From the NCBI RefSeq assembly GCF_902499125.1, contig NZ_CABVPX010000018.1, forward strand, positions 106,396-170,395: 64,000 nucleotides of DNA. Direction: 5' to 3'. The notes below the pieces were generated by a model. It saw only the letters and a list, made by a program, of their open reading frames with translations. It ran no database searches and was not told the DNA's origin. Position numbers and translations under genes: made by a program. Below are positions 18,176-26,844 of this stretch, one piece after another. The stretch's first letter is position 1. Each line of letters starts with the position of its first letter. This DNA is from Burkholderia arboris. GTDB taxonomy: Bacteria; Pseudomonadota; Gammaproteobacteria; Burkholderiales; Burkholderiaceae.

Positions 18176-18373
18176 TTACAGTTCGCGATCGAATTCCTTC
18201 AACTGCTTCTCGGCCGCGTCGCGGGCGATCCCGTAACGTTCCTGGATCTTCCCGGCCAGATAGTCGCGATTGCCTTCCGCGACCGCGAGATCGTCGTCGG
18301 TCAGCTTGCCCCACTTGGCCTTCAGCTTGCCGGTGAGCTGCTTCCACTGGCCCTTGATCTTGTCCTCGTTCAT
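18176..18373 (-). CDS. CsbD family stress protein
   Basis: The 65-residue protein has the CsbD pattern MNEDKIKGQWKQLTGKLKAKWGKLTDDDLAVAEGNRDYLAGKIQERYGIARDAAEKQ. CsbD proteins are small, hydrophilic general-stress proteins of unknown biochemical role. The ATG at 18373 follows AGGAGCAC, which decides the start over an in-frame ATG 17 codons upstream. It lies between the BON protein gene upstream and the 27-residue membrane peptide downstream, all on the minus strand. Confidence 0.92.
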   Translation of the reverse strand: MNEDKIKGQWKQLTGKLKAKWGKLTDDDLAVAEGNRDYLAGKIQERYGIARDAAEKQLKEFDREL

Positions 18374-18439
18374 CGTGTGCTCCTGTGTCGTAACGGGAAA
18401 ACTGCGGGAGTAGGCGCGCGGCAACCGCCGCGCGGTAAG

Positions 18440-18790
18440 TCAGGCCTTCGCCTTCAGGCCGGATGCGTCGACGTGCTTCACGCCCTTCACGGCGCGCGAC
18501 ACGGCGATCGCCTTCTTCACGGCGATCTTGGACGGCAGCACGCCCGTGAGCGTGACCACGCCGTCGACCGTCTTCACGCTGACGTCGGTGCTCTTCACGC
18601 CTTCGGTGGTCGCAAGCTCACCCTTCACCTTGGTCGTGATCCACGTGTCGGTGACGGGCTGGTTCGAATGGACCTGCGTGCCGTTGTCGGCCGAGGCGTC
18701 CTGCGCAACCGCGTTCGTGAGCGGTGCGGCGCCGAGCAGGAACGCCGCGCTGACGGCGAGCAGCGTCGAAAGATGCGGGGTCTTCTTCAT
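18440..18790 (-). CDS. periplasmic BON-domain protein (OsmY-like)
   Basis: The 116-residue protein has a Sec signal peptide (cut near AVAQD) and one BON domain (about 45-112) with the VTDTWITTKVKGELATTEGVKSTDVSVKTVDGVVTLTGVL pattern and a central glycine. BON domains bind phospholipids, and OsmY-like proteins respond to osmotic stress. It is in line with the proline-rich peptide upstream and CsbD downstream, a frequent envelope-stress grouping. Confidence 0.92.
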   Translation of the reverse strand: MKKTPHLSTLLAVSAAFLLGAAPLTNAVAQDASADNGTQVHSNQPVTDTWITTKVKGELATTEGVKSTDVSVKTVDGVVTLTGVLPSKIAVKKAIAVSRAVKGVKHVDASGLKAKA

Positions 18791-18847
18791 GGATGGGTTC
18801 TCCGTCGGTTGGCGAGTCGAATGGGTAAAGGCGAACGGCGTCAGCCG

Positions 18848-19012
18848 TCACCGGACGATCGGCGTGTCGTAGCCGGGCTCGCGCGGCGGGATATCCGGGC
18901 GCGGCATGTCGGGCGGCAGCGGCACCGGCGGATCGGTGCCGGGCGGCGGTTCGGGCGGACTGTCCGGATGCGGTTCGGGCCGCGTCGGATCGGGTGTCTG
19001 GTGCAGCTTCAT
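18848..19012 (-). CDS. 54-residue proline-rich peptide
   Basis: The product MKLHQTPDPTRPEPHPDSPPEPPPGTDPPVPLPPDMPRPDIPP... is about 40 percent proline with many acidic residues. It must be extended and disordered. The ATG at 19012 has AGGAG eight bases upstream, strong evidence that it is translated. It is the first gene of the minus-strand stress operon and faces the PAS-LuxR gene across a 360-base spacer holding a dyad. Function is unknown. Confidence 0.65.
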   Translation of the reverse strand: MKLHQTPDPTRPEPHPDSPPEPPPGTDPPVPLPPDMPRPDIPPREPGYDTPIVR

Positions 19013-19230
19013 TCGGGCTTCTCCTCTGCGGTTGGGAAGGCAGCGCATGAGCGCCGATGCAGTACCAGCGTACCGATGCGAACGCGAGCGGACATCGCGC
19101 AAATTCACCTGATCGGCTAGTGCGTTTGCACGGGGGGCGGGGGGATGCGTCAGTCGAGTGGCGCAAGTGGAAAGCGGGCCAGGCGGATGCGTCCGGGATC
19201 GGCGGGATGCCGCACGATGGCGTGCGGCGT

Positions 19231-19261
19231 GCGAATGTACTATGGCGGATAGTGCATTCGC
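19231..19261. promoter_or_regulatory. 13-5-13 dyad, site 1 (stress regulon operator)
   Basis: Arms GCGAATGTACTAT and its near-perfect complement (12 of 13 positions) flank a five-base centre GGCGG. It lies between the divergent proline-rich/BON/CsbD operon and the PAS-LuxR gene, about 113 bases upstream of the latter. A second site with the same arm sequence and the same spacing lies in front of the other csbD gene at 20930-20960. The natural reading is an operator for the PAS-LuxR protein encoded between them. Confidence 0.7.
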
Positions 19262-19373
19262 GCCTGTCATGCGCCCGGGCGGCAAGCGATCATCGCCACA
19301 CGCGCCGGCCGGCGCGTGTCGACGACGATACGACCGGGCCGGCGGCCAAGTTGACCACGCGGAAAACCATTCG

Positions 19374-20906
19374 ATGAACGAACAGGTAAACGAACAGGTG
19401 CTCAAGTCGCATACCGACCGGCGCCAGCTGCACCAGATCATCGCGGGGCTCACCGAGGGCGTGATCCTGGTCGAGCCCGACCAGCGGATCGTCTGGGCGA
19501 ACGAGGCCGCGCTCGCGATGCATGGCGTGACCGAACTGAAGGCGCTCGGCGCGGACGTCACCGCATACCGCGAGCGCTTCCGGCTGCGCTACCGGAACAA
19601 CCATCCGGTGCGCGACGGCCACTATCCGATGGATCGCGTGATCGCCGGCGAGGAATTCAGCGACGTGACGGTCGAAGTCGAATCGGCCGCCGACGAGACG
19701 TTGAGCTGGGTGCACCGCATCCGCAGCCTCGTGCTGACGAACGCGGCCGGCGAACCCGATTGCCTCGCGCTCGTGCTGCACGACGCGACCGAATGGGCGA
19801 GCGCCGAGGAGCGCTTCGAGCGCACCTTCAACGCGAACCCGGCGCCGGCCGTGATCTGCCGGCTCGACGATTTGCGCTACGTGAAGGTCAACCAGGGCTT
19901 TCTCGACATGACGGGCCACGCGCGCGACGACGTGCTCGGCCGCTCGGTGTACGAAGTCGACGTGCTCGAACAGGCCGAGCGCCGCGAACTCGCGATCGAG
20001 CGGCTTGGCGAAGGCGCGACGATCCCGCAGATGGAAGCCGTGCTGAAACTCGCGGACGGCAGCACGAAGGCGGTGGTCGTTGCCGGGCAGCCGATCGACA
20101 TGAACGACGAGGCGTGCATGCTGTTCACGTTCATGGATCTCGAGCCGCGCAAGCAGGCCGAGCGCGCGCTGAAGCAGAGCGAGGAACGCTTCGCGACCGC
20201 ATTCCGGATGGCGCCGGTCGCGACCGCGATCGTCACGGCCGACCGCTTCGAGCTGCTCGACGTGAATGGCGCATTCGCGGCGATGACGGGGCACGCGCAG
20301 GACGACCTGCTCGGCAAGTCGGCGGACGAGATCGGGCTGTGGGCCGAGCGTGGCGCGTGGCTGCGCATCGAAGGCCGGCTTGTGCGCGACGGCAGCGTGC
20401 GCAACGCGGACGTGCAGATCCGCACGCGCGACGGCGATGTGCGCGATTGCGTCGTGTCGGCCGACCCGGTTGCGATTCACGGGCGCGACTGCCTGCTGGT
20501 CGCGCTGCTCGACATCAGCGACCGCAAGCGTACCGAGATGGAGCTCGTCTATGCGATCGAGACCGCGATGCAGGATGCATCGTGGTTCAGCCGCACGCTG
20601 ATCGAGAAGCTCGCGAACGTGCGGCGCGCGAATGCGCCGGACGCGGGCGCGCAGCTGTCGGACCTGACCGCGCGCGAGCGCGACGTGTTCGACCTGCTGT
20701 GCCACGGTCTGGCCGACAAGGAGATTGCCGGCCGCCTCGGGCTCGCGCCGAACACCGTGCGCAATCACGTCGCGACGATCTACGCGAAGCTCGACGTGCA
20801 CAGCCGCGGCGAGGCGATCGTCTGGGCGCGCGAGCGCGGAATCGTCGGTGCGGCCGAAGCGGGCGGCGCGCGCGGCACGAAGGGCGGCACGAAGGGCAAG
20901 GACTGA
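19374..20906 (+). CDS. triple-PAS, LuxR-type response regulator
   Basis: The 510-residue cytoplasmic protein has three PAS domains (about 20-150, 150-275, 275-395), a short helical linker, and a C-terminal LuxR/NarL helix-turn-helix (about 430-490, LTARERDVFDLLCHGLADKEIAGRLGLAPNTVRNHVATIYAKLDVHSR). There is no receiver or kinase domain, so ligand, redox or light sensing by PAS would act directly on DNA binding. The ATG at 19374 starts just before the first PAS. It lies between two csbD-containing units, with matching dyads before it and after it, implying autoregulation and control of both units. The low-complexity tail GGARGTKGGTKGKD is odd. Confidence 0.92.
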   Translation: MNEQVNEQVLKSHTDRRQLHQIIAGLTEGVILVEPDQRIVWANEAALAMHGVTELKALGADVTAYRERFRLRYRNNHPVRDGHYPMDRVIAGEEFSDVTVEVESAADETLSWVHRIRSLVLTNAAGEPDCLALVLHDATEWASAEERFERTFNANPAPAVICRLDDLRYVKVNQGFLDMTGHARDDVLGRSVYEVDVLEQAERRELAIERLGEGATIPQMEAVLKLADGSTKAVVVAGQPIDMNDEACMLFTFMDLEPRKQAERALKQSEERFATAFRMAPVATAIVTADRFELLDVNGAFAAMTGHAQDDLLGKSADEIGLWAERGAWLRIEGRLVRDGSVRNADVQIRTRDGDVRDCVVSADPVAIHGRDCLLVALLDISDRKRTEMELVYAIETAMQDASWFSRTLIEKLANVRRANAPDAGAQLSDLTARERDVFDLLCHGLADKEIAGRLGLAPNTVRNHVATIYAKLDVHSRGEAIVWARERGIVGAAEAGGARGTKGGTKGKD

Positions 20907-20929
20907 TACCGGAGGCCGCGGCCGTCGGT

Positions 20930-20960
20930 ACGAATGCACCATGCCCGTTGGTGCATCCGC
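20930..20960. promoter_or_regulatory. 13-5-13 dyad, site 2 (stress regulon operator)
   Basis: Arms ACGAATGCACCAT and TTGGTGCATCCGC flank a five-base centre GCCCG. Ten of 13 arm positions are complementary, and the arms share CGAATGCAC with site 1. It lies 100 bases upstream of the second csbD gene and 24 bases after the PAS-LuxR stop. Confidence 0.7.
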
Positions 20961-21059
20961 ATCTGCCGCCCGCGGTGCTCGCTTGCGATCCTGTCCACTC
21001 GGCGGTGCGGCGCAGGCCGTCACATCGCCGGCTCTCTCCAACCATCGCAGGAGACGACC

Positions 21060-21251
21060 ATGGACAGGAATCGCATCGAAGGCAAGCTCAAGCAGGTCAA
21101 GGGTTCGGTCAAGGAAGCGCTCGGCAAGGTGACGGGCGACCGCAAGACGGAAGCGGAAGGCCTGGCCGAACAGCAGGCCGGCAAGCTCCAGGAGAAGGCC
21201 GGCGAGGCGGCCGATGCGGTGCGCAAGCATACCGGCGCCGATCGGCACTGA
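21060..21251 (+). CDS. CsbD family stress protein
   Basis: A 63-residue CsbD protein: MDRNRIEGKLKQVKGSVKEALGKVTGDRKTEAEGLAEQQAGKLQEKAGEAADAVRKHTG. It is highly charged and helical, more Ala/Gly-rich than the other CsbD at 18176-18373. An AGGAG seven bases before the ATG sets the start. It probably has its own promoter at the upstream dyad. Confidence 0.93.
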   Translation: MDRNRIEGKLKQVKGSVKEALGKVTGDRKTEAEGLAEQQAGKLQEKAGEAADAVRKHTGADRH

Positions 21252-21670
21252 CCGATGATGCGGCGTTGCGGGCGCCGCGCAGGCCGGCCGGGCCATCGTC
21301 GCAACGATGATGCGCCATCGGCATGACCACGGCCGGCCTTTACCCAAGCGTGCCGCCGCCGTTTCCCACTGAACGATTCCACCCGCGGCCACCGTTGCAC
21401 GGGCCGCGGGTCGGCCGCGAACGCGGAACTTGATGATAAATCCTCACAACATAGTTCCGATATTTCGTTTGCTGCACCGGTATTGGCTACCCACAATCCA
21501 TTCACCTCTTTCGCGACGAAAGGTTCTTCGGAGACGGAACCGCGGTGATCGGCCGGCCGGTTGGGCGCATTGAACGGCGCCCCGGCAGGCAACGACATCA
21601 CCGGCGCGCCAGAGGTCGCCGACGCGCGGCAAGCGCGCGTTGCACCCCGACCCACAGAAGAAGGATTGCC
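21252..21670. other. 419-base gap, promoter region of the binding-protein gene
   Basis: The first 100 bases contain GC-rich repeats of GGCCGGCC type without a clear T-tail. An AT-rich stretch at about 21430-21500 (GATGATAAATCCTCACAAC, then TTCCGATATTTCG) is the most promoter-like part. I see no gene; the frame open from 21545 is the upstream extension of the binding-protein gene. Confidence 0.45.
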
Positions 21671-22822
21671 ATGACGTTCCGCATTCGTTCGCTTTCCGGC
21701 GCCGCATTGACCGCCGCGCTCCTCGCGTTCCAGACGGGCGCGGCCCACGCGCAGGAAACGGTTGTGAAGGTCGGCGTGGCCGGCCCGCTGACGGGCGGCG
21801 GCGCCGCGTACGGCAAGGACATCGAGAACGGCGTGCGCATGGCGGTCGACGAGGCGAATGCCGCGCACACGACGGTCGGCGGCAAGCCGGTGAAATTCGT
21901 CGTTGCGTCGCAGGACGACCAGAGCGATCCGCGCACCGGCGTGCAGGCCGCGCAGCAGCTTGCCGACGCGCAGGTGGCCGTCGTGATCGGCCACTTCAAT
22001 TCCGGCACGACGCTGCCCGCGTCGAAGATCTACGCGAAGGCCGGGATTCCGATGATCACGCCGTCGGCGACCAATCCCGACATCACGCGCGCCGGGCTCG
22101 GCACCGTGTACCGCGTGATCGCCACCGACACGCAGAACGCGGGCAACGCCGGTGCGTACGCCGCGAGCGTGACGAAGGCGAAGCGCATCGCGATCATCGA
22201 CGACCGCACCGCGTTCGGCCAGGGCGAAGCCGACGAATTCGAGAAGGCCGTGAAGGCGAACGGCGGCACGATCGTCGCGCGCGAATTCACGAACGACAAG
22301 GCCGTCGATTTCAGCGCGCAGCTCACGAAGATCAAGAGCACCAACGCCGATCTCGTGTTCTTCGGCGGCCTCGACGCGCAGGCGGCGATGCTCGTGAAGC
22401 GCATGCGCCAGCTCGGCATCCGCGCGCAGTTCCTCGCAGGCGGCGGCGTGATGAACGCGAACTTCATCAAGCTGGCCGGCAATGCGGCGGAAGGCGCTTC
22501 CGTGTGGGAATACGGGCAGCCGCTGTCGCGCCTCGCGAAGGGCAAGCAGTTCGAAACGAAATTCAAGCAGAAGTACGGCATCGACATGCTCGCGTATGCG
22601 CCGTTCGCGTACGACGCGACGTGGATCGCGATCAACGCGATGCAGAAGGCGAACTCGACGAAGCCGGCCGATTTCAACGGCGCGCTGAAGGGCACGCGCT
22701 ACGACGGCATCACGGGCACGATCGCGTTCACGAACACGGGCGACCTGAAGAACCCGAGCTCGACGCTGTATGAAGTGAAGAACGCCGCGTGGCAGCCCGT
22801 CACGACGAAATCGGCGGACTGA
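21671..22822 (+). CDS. branched-chain amino-acid type ABC transporter binding protein
   Basis: The 383-residue periplasmic protein has a Sec signal peptide (cut near AHAQE) and the LivJ/LivK type I fold. It starts KVGVAGPLTGGGAAYGKDIENGVRMAVDEANA, with VVIGHFNSGTTLPASKIYAKAGIPMITPSATNP and FGQGEADEFEKAVKANGG further in. It captures amino acids or related amides. No permease or ATPase genes adjoin it, so it must use another system. The FAD oxidoreductase 165 bases downstream on the same strand suggests a shared amino-acid substrate. Confidence 0.92.
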   Translation: MTFRIRSLSGAALTAALLAFQTGAAHAQETVVKVGVAGPLTGGGAAYGKDIENGVRMAVDEANAAHTTVGGKPVKFVVASQDDQSDPRTGVQAAQQLADAQVAVVIGHFNSGTTLPASKIYAKAGIPMITPSATNPDITRAGLGTVYRVIATDTQNAGNAGAYAASVTKAKRIAIIDDRTAFGQGEADEFEKAVKANGGTIVAREFTNDKAVDFSAQLTKIKSTNADLVFFGGLDAQAAMLVKRMRQLGIRAQFLAGGGVMNANFIKLAGNAAEGASVWEYGQPLSRLAKGKQFETKFKQKYGIDMLAYAPFAYDATWIAINAMQKANSTKPADFNGALKGTRYDGITGTIAFTNTGDLKNPSSTLYEVKNAAWQPVTTKSAD

Positions 22823-22987
22823 ACGCAACCCGCGCGAGCGGACTTTCGCGGCGATGCCGGACGTGCTGAAATAGCCGAAGCGATCGCCGGGGAAGTCTGC
22901 CCGCGCGACGCCGCGCGCGACGCGGCACGAACAACCTGCAGGCGCGGCCGGCTGGCTGCGCCCTTTTACGTGCAACTGGAGTCAGTC

Positions 22988-24160
22988 GTGAGTTCTCAAG
23001 TCGTCATCGTCGGCGGTGGTGTGATCGGCAGCTCGATCGCTTATTTCCTGCGCGCCACCGATCCCACGGTCGCCGTGACCGTCATCGAACGCGACCCCAC
23101 CTATGCGCGATCGTCGTCGGCGCTGTCGGCCGCATCGATTCGCCAGCAGTTCTCGACACCGCTGTCGATCGAGATGTCGCTGTTCGGCATCGACTTCCTG
23201 CGCTCGATCGGCGAGCGGCTCGAAGTGGACGGCAACCGGCCGTCGATCGATCTGCACGAAGGCGGTTACCTGTTCCTCGCCACGCCGGCCGGCGATGCGA
23301 CGCTGCGCGAGAATCATGCGCTGCAGACGAGCCTCGGCGCCGACATCCGGCTGATGGATGGCGATGCGCTGCGTGCGAAGTTTCCGTGGCTGAACGTCGA
23401 CGATCTCGTGTCGGGCGCGTACGGCGTGAGCGGCGAAGGCTGGTTCGACGGCTATGGGCTCGTGCAGGCACTGCGCAAGAAGGCGCAGGCGCTTGGCGCG
23501 CGATATGTGCCGGCCGACGTGAAGGACGTGGTGCGCGACGGCCGCAAGATCACGCATGTCGTGACGGGCGACGGCGAGCGTTACGCGTGCGACACGCTCG
23601 TCAACGCAGCGGGTGCATGGACGCGCACGCTGTCGGCGATGATGGGCATCGACATCCCCGTGTTTGCACGGCGCCGCAGCATCTTCAACGTATCGTCGCC
23701 GGCGAAGCTCGCCGATTGTCCGCTGCTGATCGACCCGACCGGCGTGTACTTCCGGCCGGAGGGGCGCACGTATATTTGCGGTACGTCGCCGAGCCCGGAT
23801 CGCGATCCGGACGATCTGCCGCTCGATGAAGTCGATCATGACCTGTTCGACGAGGTGATCTGGCCGACGCTAGCGAACCGCGTGCCGGAATTCGAGGCGC
23901 TGCGTGTCGAGAATTGCTGGTCCGGGTACTACGAGTACAACGTGTTCGACCACAACGCGATCATCGGCTACCACCCTGACCTCGACAACGTCGTGTTCGC
24001 GAACGGCTACAGCGGCCACGGGCTGCAGCAGGGGCCGGCGACGGGGCGTGGCGTCAGTGAACTCATTCTGGGCGGGCGTTATGACACGCTCGACCTGTCG
24101 TCGCTCGGCTGGGCGCGAGTGCTGGAAAACCGGCCGATCGTCGAAAAGAACGTCGTGTAG
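22988..24160 (+). CDS. FAD-dependent amino-acid oxidase (DAO family)
   Basis: The 390-residue protein opens with the dinucleotide-binding VVIVGGGVIGSSIAYFL motif and has the DAO-family layout (FAD-contact SAASIRQQFSTP near 50, C-terminal NGYSGHGLQQGPATGRGVSELI near 345-365). Relatives oxidise sarcosine, glycine, D-amino acids or dimethylglycine; the substrate is not evident. The start is GTG 22988, because GGAG lies six bases upstream; a GTG six codons earlier lacks such a site. Its stop codon falls in the loop of the first hairpin of a putative small RNA. Confidence 0.88.
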   Translation: MSSQVVIVGGGVIGSSIAYFLRATDPTVAVTVIERDPTYARSSSALSAASIRQQFSTPLSIEMSLFGIDFLRSIGERLEVDGNRPSIDLHEGGYLFLATPAGDATLRENHALQTSLGADIRLMDGDALRAKFPWLNVDDLVSGAYGVSGEGWFDGYGLVQALRKKAQALGARYVPADVKDVVRDGRKITHVVTGDGERYACDTLVNAAGAWTRTLSAMMGIDIPVFARRRSIFNVSSPAKLADCPLLIDPTGVYFRPEGRTYICGTSPSPDRDPDDLPLDEVDHDLFDEVIWPTLANRVPEFEALRVENCWSGYYEYNVFDHNAIIGYHPDLDNVVFANGYSGHGLQQGPATGRGVSELILGGRYDTLDLSSLGWARVLENRPIVEKNVV

Positions 24161-24246
24161 CGCGACGTAACCGCCCGGTAGCGGGGTGGGCGGGATTCTC
24201 CTTGTGTCTCAAACCCATTGGCCCGACGCTTGTCGGGCCTTTTTTT
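24150..24246 (+). ncRNA. putative small RNA, copy A, with terminator
   Basis: The element has three parts. A six-base-pair hairpin ACGTCG/CGACGT with a seven-base loop (24150-24168) comes first. Next are the block ACCGCCCGGT and a hairpin-forming G-rich segment followed by the unpaired CGGGATTCTCCTTGTGTCTC (24191-24210). Last is a terminator with GCCCGAC/GTCGGGC and seven Ts (24221-24246). The same arrangement recurs at 30458-30549 with identical blocks and a compensatory change in the first stem. The CTCCTT stretch resembles an anti-Shine-Dalgarno seed. It overlaps the end of the oxidase gene and may be a processed 3' untranslated region. Confidence 0.6.
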
Positions 24247-24257
24247 GTTTGCGCGGA

Positions 24258-25439
24258 TCAGCCGGCGCCGTAGACGGCGTCGCGCAGATCGAGCGTGTAC
24301 TGGCCGTTCATCCCTTCGTAGAGCGTATTCGACAGCGACACGACGGTCAGCCCGCGGGCGCGATCGACGAACCACGAATGACCGTAGACCCCGCCCCAGC
24401 GCCATGTGCCGACGGACTCCGGCGACGCGGCCGCCTGCGGGTCGTGCAATACCGAAAACCCGATCCCGAAGCCCGCACCCGGCAGGTCCGGCAATTCGAA
24501 GTCGCCGGTCTGTACGCGGCCCATCTCGGCGACCAGGTCGGCCGGCAGGATCGCGCCACCGCCCGCGCGCAGCGTATCCAGCACCGTCAGCACGTCGCCG
24601 GCGGTACCCACCATCCCCGCACCGCCCGATGCGAACGCGTGCGCATTGAGCGCGCGCGACGGCGAGTACGTGACGCCGACGAACCCTTCGTCGATGGGCA
24701 CCGTCTCGTTCTCGGCGAGGCGGTGCGGCTGCGGCGTGTCGTTGACGTACGGCGTGGCCAGCCGCGCGGGATCGCGTGCGACGAAGGCCGTGTCGCGCGC
24801 ACCGAGTGGACGCAATACGAGCGCGTCGATCGCGTCGGCGAGCGGCGTGCCGCAGACGGCCTCGATCAGCGCGCCGATGACGTCGATCGACAGCGAGTAG
24901 TTCCAGCCGGTGCCGGGCGCGAACTGCAGCGGGACGCTGGCGATCCGGCGCAGGTTTTCAGCGAGCGTGATCGCCGCGCCGTCCAGCCCGTCCGACACGC
25001 CTGCGCGCGCATAGGGGCCGTTCGCGTCGGTTTCGTTGAAGCGATAGTCGAGGCCGGCGGTATGCACGAGCAGCTGACGCACCGTGATCACCGGCACGCG
25101 GCCGTCGGGCAGCGCCGGACGGAACTCGGGCAGCCAGCGCGTGATGTCGTCGTCGAGCGACAGCTTGTGTTGCGCGACGAGCGCCATCGCGGCCGCCGAG
25201 ACGATCGGCTTCGTGACCGACGCAAGCCGGAACAGCGTGTCCTCGCGCATCGGCGTGCGCGATTCGCGGTCCGCGAACCCGGCCGCGCGGCGGTAGACGA
25301 GTTCGCCGTCGCGTGCGACCAGCACCACGGCGCCGACGAGGCGCTGCGTGTCGAGCTGGCGGGACAGGACCGCATCGATGCGCTCGGCGAGCGCAGGATC
25401 GGCGGGCGACTGCAGGGACGAAGCTGAAGAGGCGGTCAT
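24258..25439 (-). CDS. serine hydrolase / beta-lactamase family (class C fold)
   Basis: The 393-residue protein has the penicillin-binding fold motifs: S74-V-T-K77 (nucleophile and lysine), Y181 in WNYSLSID, and a GHSW motif near 365 in place of KTG. LLVHTAGLDYRF is typical of the EstB / type VIII esterase branch, so an esterase or peptidase is likelier than a beta-lactamase. No signal peptide is seen, so it is probably cytoplasmic. The start is taken at 25439; an ATG at 25472 would add eleven residues. It converges on the oxidase gene, whose terminator separates them. Confidence 0.87.
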   Translation of the reverse strand: MTASSASSLQSPADPALAERIDAVLSRQLDTQRLVGAVVLVARDGELVYRRAAGFADRESRTPMREDTLFRLASVTKPIVSAAAMALVAQHKLSLDDDITRWLPEFRPALPDGRVPVITVRQLLVHTAGLDYRFNETDANGPYARAGVSDGLDGAAITLAENLRRIASVPLQFAPGTGWNYSLSIDVIGALIEAVCGTPLADAIDALVLRPLGARDTAFVARDPARLATPYVNDTPQPHRLAENETVPIDEGFVGVTYSPSRALNAHAFASGGAGMVGTAGDVLTVLDTLRAGGGAILPADLVAEMGRVQTGDFELPDLPGAGFGIGFSVLHDPQAAASPESVGTWRWGGVYGHSWFVDRARGLTVVSLSNTLYEGMNGQYTLDLRDAVYGAG

Positions 25440-25716
25440 CGAAGATTCCGTCGTGAAGAGTCTGATCGACATGTTATGGGCTGCCTGCCGCATGCGTCGT
25501 TAACCCTTACACGAAACAGGGCTACGTGCGCGTCGCGGGCCGGTACTGACGCGCATCGAACCGGATTGCGGACAAAATATGCCCCAATCGGCCTGCCGCG
25601 TTCGTTAGAATCTGCTTTCGTCGAGGAAATGACGCATTTGCACGGGTGCAGAGCAGTATCGAGTCGCAGGCGCTGCGCGCCCTGATTCCATCGTTCATCT
25701 TTCACCGGAGGCGAGC

Positions 25717-26844
25717 ATGCCAGGTTTACTTCCCGATGTTGACCGCGAGGGACTCCTCGAATATTCGGTGGTATACACCGATCGCTCGGTCAACCACATG
25801 TCGCAGCGCTTTCAGGGCGTCATGCGCGACATCTCCGCCACGCTGAAGAAAGTCTACAACGCGAAATCGGTCGTGATCGTTCCGGGCAGCGGGACGTTCG
25901 GCATGGAAGCCGTGGCGCGGCAGTTCGCGACGAACAAGAAGTGTCTCGTCATCCGCAACGGCTGGTTCAGCTTCCGCTGGTCGCAGATTTTCGACATGGG
26001 CAGCATTCCGTCCGAAACGACGGTGCTGAAGGCGCGCCCGGTCGAAGCAGGCCGGCAGGCTGCCTTTGCGCCGGCGCCGATCGACGCAGTGGTCGCCGCG
26101 ATCAAGGAGAACAAGCCCGATCTGGTGTTTGCGCCGCATGTCGAGACGGCGTCCGGGATGATGCTGCCCGATGGGTATCTGCGCGCGGTGGCCGATGCCG
26201 TGCACGCGGTCGGCGGGATGTTCGTGCTGGATTGCATCGCGTCGGGGACGGTTTGGGTCGACATGCAGGCTAGCGGCGTCGATATTCTGATCAGCGCGCC
26301 GCAGAAGGGGTGGAGCGCGTCGCCGTGCTGTGCGATGGTCATGCTGAGCCCGCTCGCGCGCGAGCGTATCGATGCGACAACCAGCACCAGCTTCGCGTGC
26401 GATCTGCGCAAGTGGCTGCAGATCATGGAAGCGTACGAGGGCGGCGGGTTCGCGTATCACGCGACGATGCCGACCGACAGCCTCACGACGCTGCGCGACG
26501 TGATGAAGGAAACCGAGGCGTACGGCTTCGACAAGGTGAAGGCCGAGCAGCTCGAACTTGGCGAACGCATTCGGGCGCTGCTGGCGGAGAAGGGGTTCCG
26601 GAGCGTGGCGGCGGCGGGGTTCGAGGCGCCGGGGGTAGTGGTCAGCTATACGGACGATGACGGTATTCGAACCGGGAAGAAGTTTGCGGATGTCGGGTTG
26701 CAGATTGCGGCCGGCGTGCCGCTGCAATGCGACGAGCCGGAGGATTTCAAGACTTTCCGGCTCGGGCTGTTCGGTCTCGACAAGCTGCATGATGTCGATG
26801 GCGCGGTCAAGCGGTTCTCGGATGCGTTGAACCGGATTCTTTAA
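25717..26844 (+). CDS. class V PLP-dependent aminotransferase (alanine-glyoxylate type)
   Basis: The 375-residue enzyme has the class V fold. VPGSGTFGMEAVARQF (about 55-70) binds phosphate, LDCIASGTVWVDM has the cofactor-ring aspartate, and K197 in SAPQKGWSAS forms the Schiff base. Relatives are alanine/serine-glyoxylate and 2-aminoethylphosphonate aminotransferases. The last quarter uses G-ending codons in a less typical way (GGCGGCGGGG runs). It appears monocistronic with a GGAGG ribosome site. The substrate is unknown. Confidence 0.88.
   Translation: MPGLLPDVDREGLLEYSVVYTDRSVNHMSQRFQGVMRDISATLKKVYNAKSVVIVPGSGTFGMEAVARQFATNKKCLVIRNGWFSFRWSQIFDMGSIPSETTVLKARPVEAGRQAAFAPAPIDAVVAAIKENKPDLVFAPHVETASGMMLPDGYLRAVADAVHAVGGMFVLDCIASGTVWVDMQASGVDILISAPQKGWSASPCCAMVMLSPLARERIDATTSTSFACDLRKWLQIMEAYEGGGFAYHATMPTDSLTTLRDVMKETEAYGFDKVKAEQLELGERIRALLAEKGFRSVAAAGFEAPGVVVSYTDDDGIRTGKKFADVGLQIAAGVPLQCDEPEDFKTFRLGLFGLDKLHDVDGAVKRFSDALNRIL

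Noticed and set aside
24258..25439. Calling the serine hydrolase a beta-lactamase resistance gene
   Set aside because: The SxxK and Tyr motifs fit, but there is no signal peptide and the KTG position is GHSW, so an esterase-type enzyme is more likely.
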